Of a stretch of DNA of 64,000 nucleotides, positions 43,732-52,347 are shown piece by piece. The notes below the pieces were generated by a model. The model did no database searches, was not told where the DNA came from, and saw only the letters and a program-made list of their open reading frames with translations. The DNA lies in assembly GCF_024363565.1 (NCBI RefSeq), contig NZ_JAJEKE010000004.1:186001-250000 (forward strand), in the 5' to 3' direction. Made by a program: the position numbers and the translations under genes. The DNA is from Lutispora saccharofermentans. Its GTDB lineage: Bacteria; Bacillota; Clostridia; Lutisporales; Lutisporaceae. The first letter of the stretch is position 1. Each line of letters opens with the position of its first letter.

Positions 43732-45702
43732 TTATTCTTTAAGCTTATATTTTAAGGCGTTTGCCTTATCAACGAGGGGGGGTGCTGCACCTTCCTGTCC
43801 AATCAGAAGATACTTCTCCGATCCCTCTATTATGCTATTGAAATATGCCCAGCTGTCAGGCAACTTTTCCTCGGCGCTCCAGCTCTTGCCGTCATCATCG
43901 CTTTCCTCGGCAACCCTGTCGGTAAGTGTGAGAACTCCGTCCTTTACGCTGTAGCTTCCTGTTAAATACATTGCGTTTGACCAGATCACCAATGCTGTAT
44001 AGGTTCCGTCCCCCTTGAAAGTATATATTTGTCCCAGGCCTGAGGCTCCGCCTTCATATTTCCCTGAAACCGCATTGAATGTTCCCCCGGACAGGGTACC
44101 GAGGACCCATGTCCCTGCAACCGAATTGGTGCTGCTTCCTGATGGAGCGGCGGTGCTTATATCCTTGAACTGCTCATAGGAGCGCACGCTCATGGCAATA
44201 GCCTGCTCTCTTGTGGTGGTGGCATAGCCTGCTGCTGTTTGTGCCGTGGTGATAGCCTTGGGCATAAACTTGCCGTCCGCGCCTTTTATGATCCCGTTCT
44301 TGCTCATAAATTTCACATGCTCCGATGCCCAGGGGGATATGTCCTTCTCATCCGTAAAGCTGGGAGCTCCCGCAGCGGAGAAATCTTCACCGGGTGCCAT
44401 AACCCTTATGGCGCGGCTCAGCATTGTGGCAACCTGCTCCCGGTTGGTCAGCGCTTTAGGTGCAAAGGTGGTTGCAGATGTACCGGTAGTTATACCAAGC
44501 TTAAATGCTTTTAATATCTCGGCATTAGCCGTATCTGTAAAAGGATTTGGTGAAGCAGCCACTGCTGTCATATTAGTTGTCTTTTCATACAGCTTTACTG
44601 CCAGTTCTGCAAATTCCTCTCTGGTTATAGGCTTTGTCATGTCGGCCCCTTTCAGAGAATCGGGTATCAGTCCGTATTCATCCGCTTTTTTCAGTTCTGC
44701 CGCTGCCCAGGTCGAAGCCTCGCTCCATGCAGGCATATTGTGGGATATCACATTGGAGAAGGGGCCGTATATATCCACAGAAGTAGTGCTGTCAATGCCT
44801 GCCGGCTTGTATCTCCTCAGATCCAATGCATAGCATACCTTTATTTCATACCCCTCATCCTCATAGCTTTGCTTTGAGTTATCAACAGAAAAATAATCGC
44901 TTGCCTCCACATGCAAAAGCTCTGAATTGACCCATTCATAGCGTATAAATTTAAAATCCTTATCTCCTGCTCTTCTCATCCATATTTCGGCTCTTACAGA
45001 GCTTCCGGACATGGAATGCAAGTCCTGTACGTCTCCGGGATGCTTTTCAAGCTTGATATCAAAATACGGTTCTCCGCTTGCCGTAGCCTTCAGATCTGCA
45101 TACAGCAAAGTCGGCGCATGATTTATGAGCTTATTGTAATCTGCTTTTATATTTGCAGATAGGATAAATTCTTTGGACCAGGGAGATAGAGTATAGGTTT
45201 CTCCATAATCAAAGGATTCTGCAAAACGCACCCGGAAGGTTATGAAGTGGCTTTTCAGATAATCCCAACCCTGCTCTTCAAATTGCTTAAAGCTTTCTTC
45301 CTCTTCAAATATTCCGGTCATGCTCCATCTGTCGCTGTCCACGTATCTCTTCCCGTTGGCAAAGGTAAAATAGTTACTATTTCTGCTATTGGGCATGGTT
45401 TTCGGCGAATCCCAACCGGGTATATGATGCCAGCTTCCATTATCTATTTTGTAATCTATCTGGAAGTGGGGTGAAAAGCTTTGTTTGTTATCCGGATCAT
45501 CTGCCGCACGCCTTTCTATATAGTCGCGCATATCCTCCGGTACGCTGAAGGTAAAATACAAACTGTCACTTATATAATAACCAACCCCGAAATGCTCCGG
45601 CGCACCGAATGAGACCGGAGGCTCTATATCCGCTCTTAAAGTAACAGCCATTGCGCAAATCATTATCATAGCTAATAATATTGTTGATATTTTACGGTGC
45701 AT
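43732..45702 (-). CDS. SLH-domain surface protein with C-terminal lipocalin-like domain
   Basis: A 656-residue exported protein; the signal peptide ends near LRADIEP. Residues about 30-320 form a beta-rich, aromatic-rich domain without a recognised family. SLH domains occupy the middle (about 345-510: STWAAAELKKADEYGLI, ITREEFAELAVKLYEK, NREQVATMLSRAI, ISPWASEHVKFMSKNGII), which is unusual because SLH repeats are normally terminal. The C-terminal ~120 residues (from AGTWVLGTLSGG) look like a small lipocalin-like or DUF-type beta-barrel. It lies 131 bp upstream of the giant SLH gene on the same strand and probably shares its transcript. It starts at ATG 45702 with GGAGG. Confidence 0.82.
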   Translation of the reverse strand: MHRKISTILLAMIMICAMAVTLRADIEPPVSFGAPEHFGVGYYISDSLYFTFSVPEDMRDYIERRAADDPDNKQSFSPHFQIDYKIDNGSWHHIPGWDSPKTMPNSRNSNYFTFANGKRYVDSDRWSMTGIFEEEESFKQFEEQGWDYLKSHFITFRVRFAESFDYGETYTLSPWSKEFILSANIKADYNKLINHAPTLLYADLKATASGEPYFDIKLEKHPGDVQDLHSMSGSSVRAEIWMRRAGDKDFKFIRYEWVNSELLHVEASDYFSVDNSKQSYEDEGYEIKVCYALDLRRYKPAGIDSTTSVDIYGPFSNVISHNMPAWSEASTWAAAELKKADEYGLIPDSLKGADMTKPITREEFAELAVKLYEKTTNMTAVAASPNPFTDTANAEILKAFKLGITTGTSATTFAPKALTNREQVATMLSRAIRVMAPGEDFSAAGAPSFTDEKDISPWASEHVKFMSKNGIIKGADGKFMPKAITTAQTAAGYATTTREQAIAMSVRSYEQFKDISTAAPSGSSTNSVAGTWVLGTLSGGTFNAVSGKYEGGASGLGQIYTFKGDGTYTALVIWSNAMYLTGSYSVKDGVLTLTDRVAEESDDDGKSWSAEEKLPDSWAYFNSIIEGSEKYLLIGQEGAAPPLVDKANALKYKLKE

Positions 45703-45744
45703 ACATATTCCTCCCTTATAATTTGGAATACTTTATTTGCAGTT

Positions 45745-46503
45745 TTAGTTCAAAAGCATTAAATTTAATGTAAAAGTAGCAGAGATATTATTGATTTCAT
45801 ATACTTCTATGCTTGCTTCATACTTTTTGCCTTTCCATTCAACAGTCTTGGTGATCATAGAAGCATCCCCGCTCCAGCCGTCTTTAATTAGAGTGTCAAT
45901 GTAAGCATTGGCTTTTTCCTCATTTATACCTTCACATTCATAATTCATATACCATACCTGTCCTGTCACAGTCTCAAGCAACTCCATCTCTCCTATGAAT
46001 GTACAGTCTGGAGGAGGTATTATACCCGGAGGCAGCTGATCCTTGGGCCATGCGCCTTCTTCTGCCGTATAAAGAACCATTTGCAGATGTTCATCTCCTT
46101 GCCAGGAAAATCTTATGCTGTAGATCCCTTTTCGTGCTTCAGGCTGTTTGCCGCTCTCGACATTCCACCCTAAGCTCTTGAGATTATCTAGATACTTGTT
46201 CAAAGCATCTTCGTTTGTCTTGTCTATCTTGATATAAAAGTCCTCACCGTCTCCTCCTGAATTGACTATCTCTCCCTCTTCATATTCCGGAAGTTCGGCA
46301 GGGACTTTATCTTTTGGCCATTCTTTGTTCATCAGGGTTTCCATAGTTTCCATGGCATTTTTCACAGCTTTTTCAGTATCCTCCGCTGCCTTGGTTTCAG
46401 CCGTCCCACCGCTGCTTTGTTCTGCAGCCGGTTTGCTGCCGCAGCCGGAAATCATGGTTATAAGCAAAATTGATATGAACATGATAGAAATTAACCTCTT
46501 CAT
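45745..46503 (-). CDS. Lipoprotein of unknown function (DUF6591-like)
   Basis: A 252-residue protein with a lipoprotein signal (lipobox ISGC, C21) and a low-complexity Ala/Glu/Thr linker. Two similar modules follow, each with the pattern PKDxxPxxxPxxxxG.I and an alpha-beta segment ending in W (LDNLKSLGWNVESG; IDTLIKDGWSGDAS). The arrangement resembles DUF6591-type lipoproteins; function unknown. It starts at ATG 46503 with AGGAGGATG and lies between another lipoprotein and an SLH protein, all on the minus strand, so it belongs to the cell-surface operon. Confidence 0.75.
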   Translation of the reverse strand: MKRLISIMFISILLITMISGCGSKPAAEQSSGGTAETKAAEDTEKAVKNAMETMETLMNKEWPKDKVPAELPEYEEGEIVNSGGDGEDFYIKIDKTNEDALNKYLDNLKSLGWNVESGKQPEARKGIYSIRFSWQGDEHLQMVLYTAEEGAWPKDQLPPGIIPPPDCTFIGEMELLETVTGQVWYMNYECEGINEEKANAYIDTLIKDGWSGDASMITKTVEWKGKKYEASIEVYEINNISATFTLNLMLLN

Positions 46504-46542
46504 AATATGATCATCCTCCTATTATAGATTTACAGTCTTTCA

Positions 46543-47223
46543 TTATTTAATCGGCTCGCCTGTCAGCTGGCCTCTGAAATATCCGCTAAGCCTCAATGCC
46601 GGCACCTCTACAAATACATCCAGATCGCTCACCAATATGCGCATAGGGATAGCTTCTATCCCTGCCGCGGATTCATTCTTCTCTGCTTTTTCCCCTTGTA
46701 TGCCATGAGCTTGTATATTAAGCAGTCCGGTTCCTTTCATATCAGGAGATATCAATGCCATGCCGTTATAGTCCCTTACCGGCTTTAGTGGGGGAAGAAA
46801 GCCCTCCATATGTTCATAAGTGTAGTACTCTTGAAAGGTCTCAGCATCATGGGGAACTACATCAAATTTCATAGCCTCGGCATAGGCCTCCATCTTAAAG
46901 CCTCCTAGCATTTTTATCACCTCATTGGAAAGCTTGGATGCATCCATTTCCACTTTGATATTGGCATTGCCCAGGTATGTCCCGCAGATATCAGTACCCC
47001 CCTGCTTATCAGCGGCTAGCACCAATGTATAATTGACCGTCATTCCGTCCTTCTCTACAGGAATAGTATGATCAACATGCAGCGTCCACTTGGCTTCTAC
47101 AGGTGCCGACGGAGCAGTACTTGGTTCACCATTGCCACCGGAATGGGGTGCATCCGCCGTACACCCTGCCAGCATGCACGCAACAAGCAGCACAGATATC
47201 AATTCCATAATTTTTAATTTCAC
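46543..47223 (-). CDS. Lipoprotein of unknown function, first gene of the surface operon
   Basis: A 226-residue protein with lipobox LAGC (C21) and a Gly/Ser/Pro-rich linker to about residue 42. A beta-rich domain follows with KWTLHVDHTIPVEKDGMTVNYTLVLAADK and later YNGMALISPDMKGTGLLNIQ. No family is recognised. The start is GTG 47223 with GGGGCGTGG upstream. The end of a cloverleaf repeat (47244-47262) lies in its 5' leader, so that fragment may be part of the transcript. It is the first of four co-directional surface genes reaching to 36914. Confidence 0.7.
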   Translation of the reverse strand: MKLKIMELISVLLVACMLAGCTADAPHSGGNGEPSTAPSAPVEAKWTLHVDHTIPVEKDGMTVNYTLVLAADKQGGTDICGTYLGNANIKVEMDASKLSNEVIKMLGGFKMEAYAEAMKFDVVPHDAETFQEYYTYEHMEGFLPPLKPVRDYNGMALISPDMKGTGLLNIQAHGIQGEKAEKNESAAGIEAIPMRILVSDLDVFVEVPALRLSGYFRGQLTGEPIK

Positions 47224-47243
47224 TGTCCACGCCCCTTTCTTTT

Positions 47244-47262
47244 AACGAGACTTCATTCAGTG
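47244..47262 (-). repeat. Solo end of the cloverleaf repeat
   Basis: AACGAGACTTCATTCAGTG is identical to the outer end of the copies at 26943 and 63420, but the rest of the element is missing. It lies just upstream of the surface operon. Confidence 0.65.
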
Positions 47263-47351
47263 TTAAGATATAAAATTAGCTTCAAAACACCAAAATAAAT
47301 TTGATGCGGGTCTGCTTTTATTTTACAAAACAGACATCAAAAAAATATAAA

Positions 47352-47386
47352 ATGAAAAATAGGGCTGGTATGCCTACCAGCCCTTT
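47352..47386 (-). terminator. Intrinsic terminator downstream of the YcaQ-like gene
   Basis: AGGGCTGGTA (47361-47370) and TACCAGCCCT (47375-47384) form a perfect 10-bp stem. On the minus strand it is followed by ATTTTTC. It separates the defence-like cluster from the surface operon. The rest of the 47224-47544 gap holds a weaker GAGCCGTAT/ATACGGCTC hairpin and the solo repeat end. Confidence 0.7.
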
Positions 47387-47544
47387 AAAATCAATATGTA
47401 AGCCGTTTCAAGCTTATTTTTTCATAGTGAAATTGAGTAAAATATTTTAAAATTGATAATAGCGGTCAGATTACAGCCAGATAGATAAGAGCCGTATATA
47501 TGATGATTTTCAAAATACGGCTCAAATTGAAAATATATAAAGCC

Positions 47545-48726
47545 TTATTGCATCAGATTTTTTATTTCTTCGCAATCATTAAATGATGCAAATTTCTCAA
47601 GACATATATTGATCTGCTTTATCAGCTTTTTTGTCTGTCTAACTCCGGCTTCAAACCATATATTTTTAACGATCAGGCATTTGGCTTTCCTGTCATTTAC
47701 AGCCTCGATCCTGCCGACAAACCTGTCCCCATAAAGCACCGGCAATACATAATAGCCGTACTTTCGCTGAGGCTCCGGCGTGTAAATCTCCCATTTGTAC
47801 TCGAAGCCGAACAGCAGCTTTATCAGCTTCCTGTCCCACAGCATATTGTCCAGAGGAGCTAAAAGCTCACATCGTTCCTTGATCTTTGGGTTTTGCAATA
47901 CTTTTTCAAGAAGGCCCCTGTCGCCTTCAACACAGTAAAGCCTTTCTTTTATGTTCTCTACGCCGATCTCTATGATTTTATTTTCTTCCAGCAGCTGTTT
48001 AAAAATTTCACTGCGATCATCTGCTTTTAATTCCCAAATATTAAGCCAGGCATCGGACGGCTTGTTCCATAAAAGGCCTATGGCAGCAATCCTCCGCAGC
48101 ACACGCCACTTCATATGCTCAAATTCGTCCGGATAAGGGTCCGGCTCCTTCAGAATTTCCACAGGAATACAATTTTCGGCAAGGTCGTAATATTTTCTTG
48201 TCCCTATTTTATGATGAACAACAAGCTCCCCGCGGAAATACAGACTTTCAAGGGCTGCTCTGGACAGCTTTGTGTCGCTCCAATACCATTTTACAGTATC
48301 TTTAAAGTCTAAATCAGAAGAGGATACCGCCCCCTTCTCCCCGATGATCTCCTTTATGTCTTCGCATACGGCATTGACCTCAGCATGGCTGCGCCCGCTG
48401 CTCCTATATGCTTCACGGTACCGGGAAAAATATTTCCAATCAGATAAGCTCATGATGGCAAGGTTCTTATCGAAGTAGTCGATCAGCTTTCTGTCCTCAT
48501 ACAAAAGCTCATAAAGCATTTGCTTTGTAAAGCCTTTGACCCTGGACTGCAAAACCAGTTCGGCATTTTTACCGCATACGTCTATAGGGTCAAACTGAAT
48601 ACAGCCCGCTTGATCCACATAGTCAAGTATACCCTGCTTGCCGGTAAATTTATATTCGCCCATCAGCCCATGCTTTAGCAGCATAAAACGGCGGGCCTGC
48701 TCATTTGTGAGGGTGAATTTGCTCAT
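47545..48726 (-). CDS. Winged-helix DNA glycosylase of the AlkX/YcaQ (HTH_42) family
   Basis: A 393-residue protein of the YcaQ/AlkZ superfamily, whose studied members excise bulky or crosslinked bases. The catalytic QxD motif is present as QFD (Q44-F45-D46) in GCIQFDPIDVCGKNAEL. Other family marks are YFDKNLAIMSLSDWKYF near residue 83, LLAPLDNMLWDRKLIKLLFGFEYKWEIYTPEPQRKYGYYVLPVLYGDRFVGRIE near 288-340 and a C-terminal tail. The YcaQ branch (crosslink unhooking) is more likely than the AlkZ self-protection type, because no biosynthetic cluster is nearby. It lies 51 bp downstream of mcrC on the same strand and may be part of that defence-like transcript. Confidence 0.8.
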   Translation of the reverse strand: MSKFTLTNEQARRFMLLKHGLMGEYKFTGKQGILDYVDQAGCIQFDPIDVCGKNAELVLQSRVKGFTKQMLYELLYEDRKLIDYFDKNLAIMSLSDWKYFSRYREAYRSSGRSHAEVNAVCEDIKEIIGEKGAVSSSDLDFKDTVKWYWSDTKLSRAALESLYFRGELVVHHKIGTRKYYDLAENCIPVEILKEPDPYPDEFEHMKWRVLRRIAAIGLLWNKPSDAWLNIWELKADDRSEIFKQLLEENKIIEIGVENIKERLYCVEGDRGLLEKVLQNPKIKERCELLAPLDNMLWDRKLIKLLFGFEYKWEIYTPEPQRKYGYYVLPVLYGDRFVGRIEAVNDRKAKCLIVKNIWFEAGVRQTKKLIKQINICLEKFASFNDCEEIKNLMQ

Positions 48727-48777
48727 AAAAATTGCCCTTTCCCACTCTTATTATTCTTTATATAATAATGTCCCCTG

Positions 48778-50043
48778 CTAAATTCTACAATAAGATGCTT
48801 CTATTTGTTCTTTTAACTTCTGTCTTACATCTTCTACGTCAGGATTCTTAATGTCCACGCAAATAATATGAAGATGCATTTCTCCATAGCTGTCTTTGAT
48901 TATCACAGTCTTGCTTTCAATAGGAAGTTTACAAAACAGCGGATAAATCAATGCTACGGTCTTAACGCCATAAGCTTTTCCATAAGCAAACACTTGATAA
49001 ATATCATCTCTGCTAATGTTATTAAACATCCCATTCCCATAACCAGGGTTTTTGTATTTAGCATCTACAACAAGTATCAATCGCTCCCCCTTATAAACCA
49101 ATATGTCAGGTTTTATAGTCAGAATATTTCTTTTATCCTCTGTCTTTGCAAAATGTAAAGTAGATTCGTGTTTAGCCCCATAACCCTCCATCCCATCTAT
49201 TAGCTTAAACAAGTAATATTCATATAAATCATTAACCGGAATCAAAAAAGAAAAAACAGTTTCATCTCCAATGTAATTTTCAGGTTGCAGGTTTTGATAA
49301 AACATTCTTGCCATATCAAAAACAGGTTTGAAATCCATATTTAGACGTGAAAATTTAACTGATTCTAGCAGAGGCATGGATAGCTCAATCTCCCTTGCAT
49401 CATCCAAAAACATTAAAGCTCTTTTAAGATTCTTCTTATTGTCCGCACTTTGTGTGCATTCTAACAGTTTGACGACCACTGTTTTTACAGCATTATTTAT
49501 AAGATTATCGTGCTCAAAGCTCTGATACGATATATAGTGCAAATCTTTCCTTAAAAAATTATTTTTTATAGTTTTAACAAAGTCAATCCTTCCTTTGACA
49601 AATTGGCTATTCCCCTCAATTTCAATATACTCTCTATTCATTCTTTTTGAATAAGTGTGAAAAACATGATCTGCAAATATAGAAATAAAAATTTCTAATA
49701 ATTCTGCTTCCATAAGGCTATTATTTTGAGCATTGGGTAAATGAAGCACCTTATTAAATTCCGATACTTTCAATAGATTAAATAGAACCCCCATAGATTC
49801 ACGAATTTCTTTTTCGCTGTCTAAATCTATATCATCGTATATTTTGGGTAATATTTGTAATCGTGTTTTGCCTTTTGCAATAAATCCAACATAATGCATT
49901 ATTTGTAATATCCCATCATAGTCTAGTCGTATATACTGATTTCCTATAATAGAACGAAAGGTCAGTATATCATTAATTTGAGTCTGAGATAATGTAACTT
50001 TTTGCTTTCTATCTTCAAATACTGTTATAACCTTATGAGACAT
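48778..50043 (-). CDS. mcrC: McrC-like nuclease subunit of an McrBC restriction system
   Basis: A 421-residue McrC family protein, the nuclease partner of the McrB motor, expected to cut modified DNA after GTP-driven translocation. The N-terminal wrapping domain precedes a PD-(D/E)xK nuclease. Its catalytic residues are visible in LTIKPDILVYKGERLILVVDAKYKN (D in KPD, D and K in DAK, about residues 330-355). An in-frame ATG at 50061 overlaps mcrB by 17 bases, but ATG 50043 is two bases after the mcrB stop and has AGCAGGT at suitable distance. Base composition of the cluster looks more A+T-rich than that of its neighbours, consistent with horizontal transfer. Confidence 0.85.
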   Translation of the reverse strand: MSHKVITVFEDRKQKVTLSQTQINDILTFRSIIGNQYIRLDYDGILQIMHYVGFIAKGKTRLQILPKIYDDIDLDSEKEIRESMGVLFNLLKVSEFNKVLHLPNAQNNSLMEAELLEIFISIFADHVFHTYSKRMNREYIEIEGNSQFVKGRIDFVKTIKNNFLRKDLHYISYQSFEHDNLINNAVKTVVVKLLECTQSADNKKNLKRALMFLDDAREIELSMPLLESVKFSRLNMDFKPVFDMARMFYQNLQPENYIGDETVFSFLIPVNDLYEYYLFKLIDGMEGYGAKHESTLHFAKTEDKRNILTIKPDILVYKGERLILVVDAKYKNPGYGNGMFNNISRDDIYQVFAYGKAYGVKTVALIYPLFCKLPIESKTVIIKDSYGEMHLHIICVDIKNPDVEDVRQKLKEQIEASYCRI

Positions 50044-50044
50044 A

Positions 50045-52300
50045 CTAATACCTGCTTTCATATATCTTCATCAGTGCACTTTCAAAGTCAGATATACCAT
50101 TCTCATTTGGCTTGGTGCTCAACATAACAATTTCCTTTGTTCTTTGATCAAAAAATTTGTCTCCTACAATTTCTCGAACTTTGTTTATATCGTTATAAAA
50201 ATATTCCATAAGAAGGGGGAGAATCTTATAATACCAAACATTAAACAAGTCCATTTTACTGTTAAAATCATCACCAAGGAAATAGCTATGCCCAATTCTA
50301 TGGTCACGATCTATTTTTTCTGTAATTTTTTCATTTATCGCTGATAATAGCTTCCCATGAGATACATAGCCTCCTATCGTCGTTTTGTTGCTCTCAATAA
50401 CGCTGACATCAGGGTTTATCTCTATAAATGCAAATCTTCGTCTTAAAGCAGTATCGAGTAAAGCAATAGAACGATCGCTTGTATTCATTGTTCCAATAAT
50501 ATATAAGTTTTTGGGCAAAGTGAACTTTTGACCGGAATATGGCAACAAGCAATGCAGGTTTTCCCGTTTGTCCTTTTCAATCAGAGTAATTAACTCGCCA
50601 AATATTTTAGAAATATTACCTCTGTTAATCTCATCAATAATCAAGTAATAAGGCCTTGATGCAATACTTTTATCATCTTTTACACCAATATACTGCAATG
50701 CATCAGCAGAACTGATTTTTAATTCATATAAAGATGACAGGGTTAGCTGTTTTTCTTGATTAAGGCGGAAGATGTCAATCGGCTCTTTTTCACAATCCTT
50801 TATCCATTTTACTTCGCGTCTATGACCATATCCAAATGAATCTTTATCAGTATAATAATAGTCTGAAGTAACAACTCCTATCAAACGAATGGTTCTGATG
50901 CTGTCAAATATAAATACAATATCACCTATTTGCATCTTGCTGCGAAGTGCTTTGAGCATACCTGTTTTGTCCGCTTTGTCAATTTGCTCATCGCTCCAAT
51001 CTAAAACACTCTCTTCCGGTCCATATCCAATCGCTATCTCTTCACTCTTCTTTAGAGATTTATAAATATGTTCCTCTAAGTTTCTCCTACCAAGAGAGAC
51101 TTTCCATACCTTGCTGCTACCAGTTGTATTAGAAATTACTTTTTCTTTTATGTTCTTTTTTGTCTCTTGAATTCTGCATTCTTCCGCAATTCTCTTTAAA
51201 ATTCCAGGTTTAACCTCATACTTAATGTTCCCGTTTTCGTCAGTTTCCGGTCGCAATCCCTCAACAAATTCTTCATATGAATAAGCTTGATGAAATGTAA
51301 TGAACTTAGCTCGGCCTTCATCATTCAAAGCTTTAAAAGAAGTACTATTCCCCTTCAAGGCTTCAAAAGCTTCAATAATACGCTCTGCTCCATAAGTTTT
51401 ACCTGTCCCGGGAGGGCCATATAGAATGAGATTAGGATTGAATTCCATAAGTTTTGCATACTGCTCATACTTTGTTAAATCTTCATCTTCATTATCATCT
51501 TCTTCTCCATCGCTTCCTTGAGATGCAGCATTCTTATCGGACTTACTATATTGTTTTCTCCCTACTAATATATTGTCATAGAGGGCTACAGCATTATCTG
51601 CTATAAAGTATTTATCATCTGCCAAAGAGCTTAAAACTGATTTTAGATATTTTTCTTTTTTGGGAGCTGCATCATACCTATCATCGGCAAACTCAAGAAG
51701 TTTTTGCAATGAGTACTTCTTAGCGCCATTTTCAACTTTCTCTTGATATAAATTCCATAATGCTTCGTACTTATTGAACTTCTGCCCATTGAACTCTACT
51801 ATATCCTGTATATCAGTATTATTCAGGTTATCAATAACAATACAAATATCGGAAGGTTTAAAAATATTTGTATTTGATAATATCTCTTTTAAGACTACAA
51901 GAAATCTTCTTTGGGATTTATAAAAATCTATTATTTCAAAATTAGGGCAGTTTTCTTCCAAGGATATTTCATGGAAACCATATCCCTTTGTCGACTTAAC
52001 AATTTTGTTAAGCAGGTTCATATCAGGCTTAAAATATTTGCAGCAAACAATATTACCGCTTAAAGTTAATTCGGGTGAAAAGCTTTTAATAACTTCAAAA
52101 ATAGCAGCAATTCCACCATCTTTTTTCTCAAAGCGATTACACAGGAGTAGTTTGCCAAAATAACCACCATGACTTGGCAGTACATAATCTCCTTCTTTTA
52201 ATCCATTGAACCGAGAAATCTCATTTTCGAGTTTAATGTGATAGTAATTGCCTTCATATTGCTCCTTTATTGTAAACTTCCCGATAAATAATCTATCCAT
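50045..52300 (-). CDS. mcrB: McrB-like GTPase/AAA+ motor with an EVE/PUA-like domain inserted in the motor
   Basis: A 751-residue protein. Residues 1-270 are an N-terminal specificity region without a recognised family. The AAA+ motor has Walker A GPPGTGKT (near 295-302), FITFHQAYSYEEFVEGLRP (near 335), Walker B LIIDEINRG (near 552) and the McrB-type MNTSDRSIALLDTALRRRF (near 603), which is close to E. coli McrB. Between Walker A and Walker B, residues about 395-505 form an insertion resembling an EVE/PUA-like modified-base reader (VWKVSLGRR, IAIGYG, MQIGDIVFIFDS, GVVTSDYYY). It starts at ATG 52300 with GAGGGGTG. mcrC follows two bases later. Confidence 0.87.
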   Translation of the reverse strand: MDRLFIGKFTIKEQYEGNYYHIKLENEISRFNGLKEGDYVLPSHGGYFGKLLLCNRFEKKDGGIAAIFEVIKSFSPELTLSGNIVCCKYFKPDMNLLNKIVKSTKGYGFHEISLEENCPNFEIIDFYKSQRRFLVVLKEILSNTNIFKPSDICIVIDNLNNTDIQDIVEFNGQKFNKYEALWNLYQEKVENGAKKYSLQKLLEFADDRYDAAPKKEKYLKSVLSSLADDKYFIADNAVALYDNILVGRKQYSKSDKNAASQGSDGEEDDNEDEDLTKYEQYAKLMEFNPNLILYGPPGTGKTYGAERIIEAFEALKGNSTSFKALNDEGRAKFITFHQAYSYEEFVEGLRPETDENGNIKYEVKPGILKRIAEECRIQETKKNIKEKVISNTTGSSKVWKVSLGRRNLEEHIYKSLKKSEEIAIGYGPEESVLDWSDEQIDKADKTGMLKALRSKMQIGDIVFIFDSIRTIRLIGVVTSDYYYTDKDSFGYGHRREVKWIKDCEKEPIDIFRLNQEKQLTLSSLYELKISSADALQYIGVKDDKSIASRPYYLIIDEINRGNISKIFGELITLIEKDKRENLHCLLPYSGQKFTLPKNLYIIGTMNTSDRSIALLDTALRRRFAFIEINPDVSVIESNKTTIGGYVSHGKLLSAINEKITEKIDRDHRIGHSYFLGDDFNSKMDLFNVWYYKILPLLMEYFYNDINKVREIVGDKFFDQRTKEIVMLSTKPNENGISDFESALMKIYESRY

Positions 52301-52347
52301 ATTATTACACCCCTCAGTTTAATATTTAATCTAAAATCCTTTTTCAG

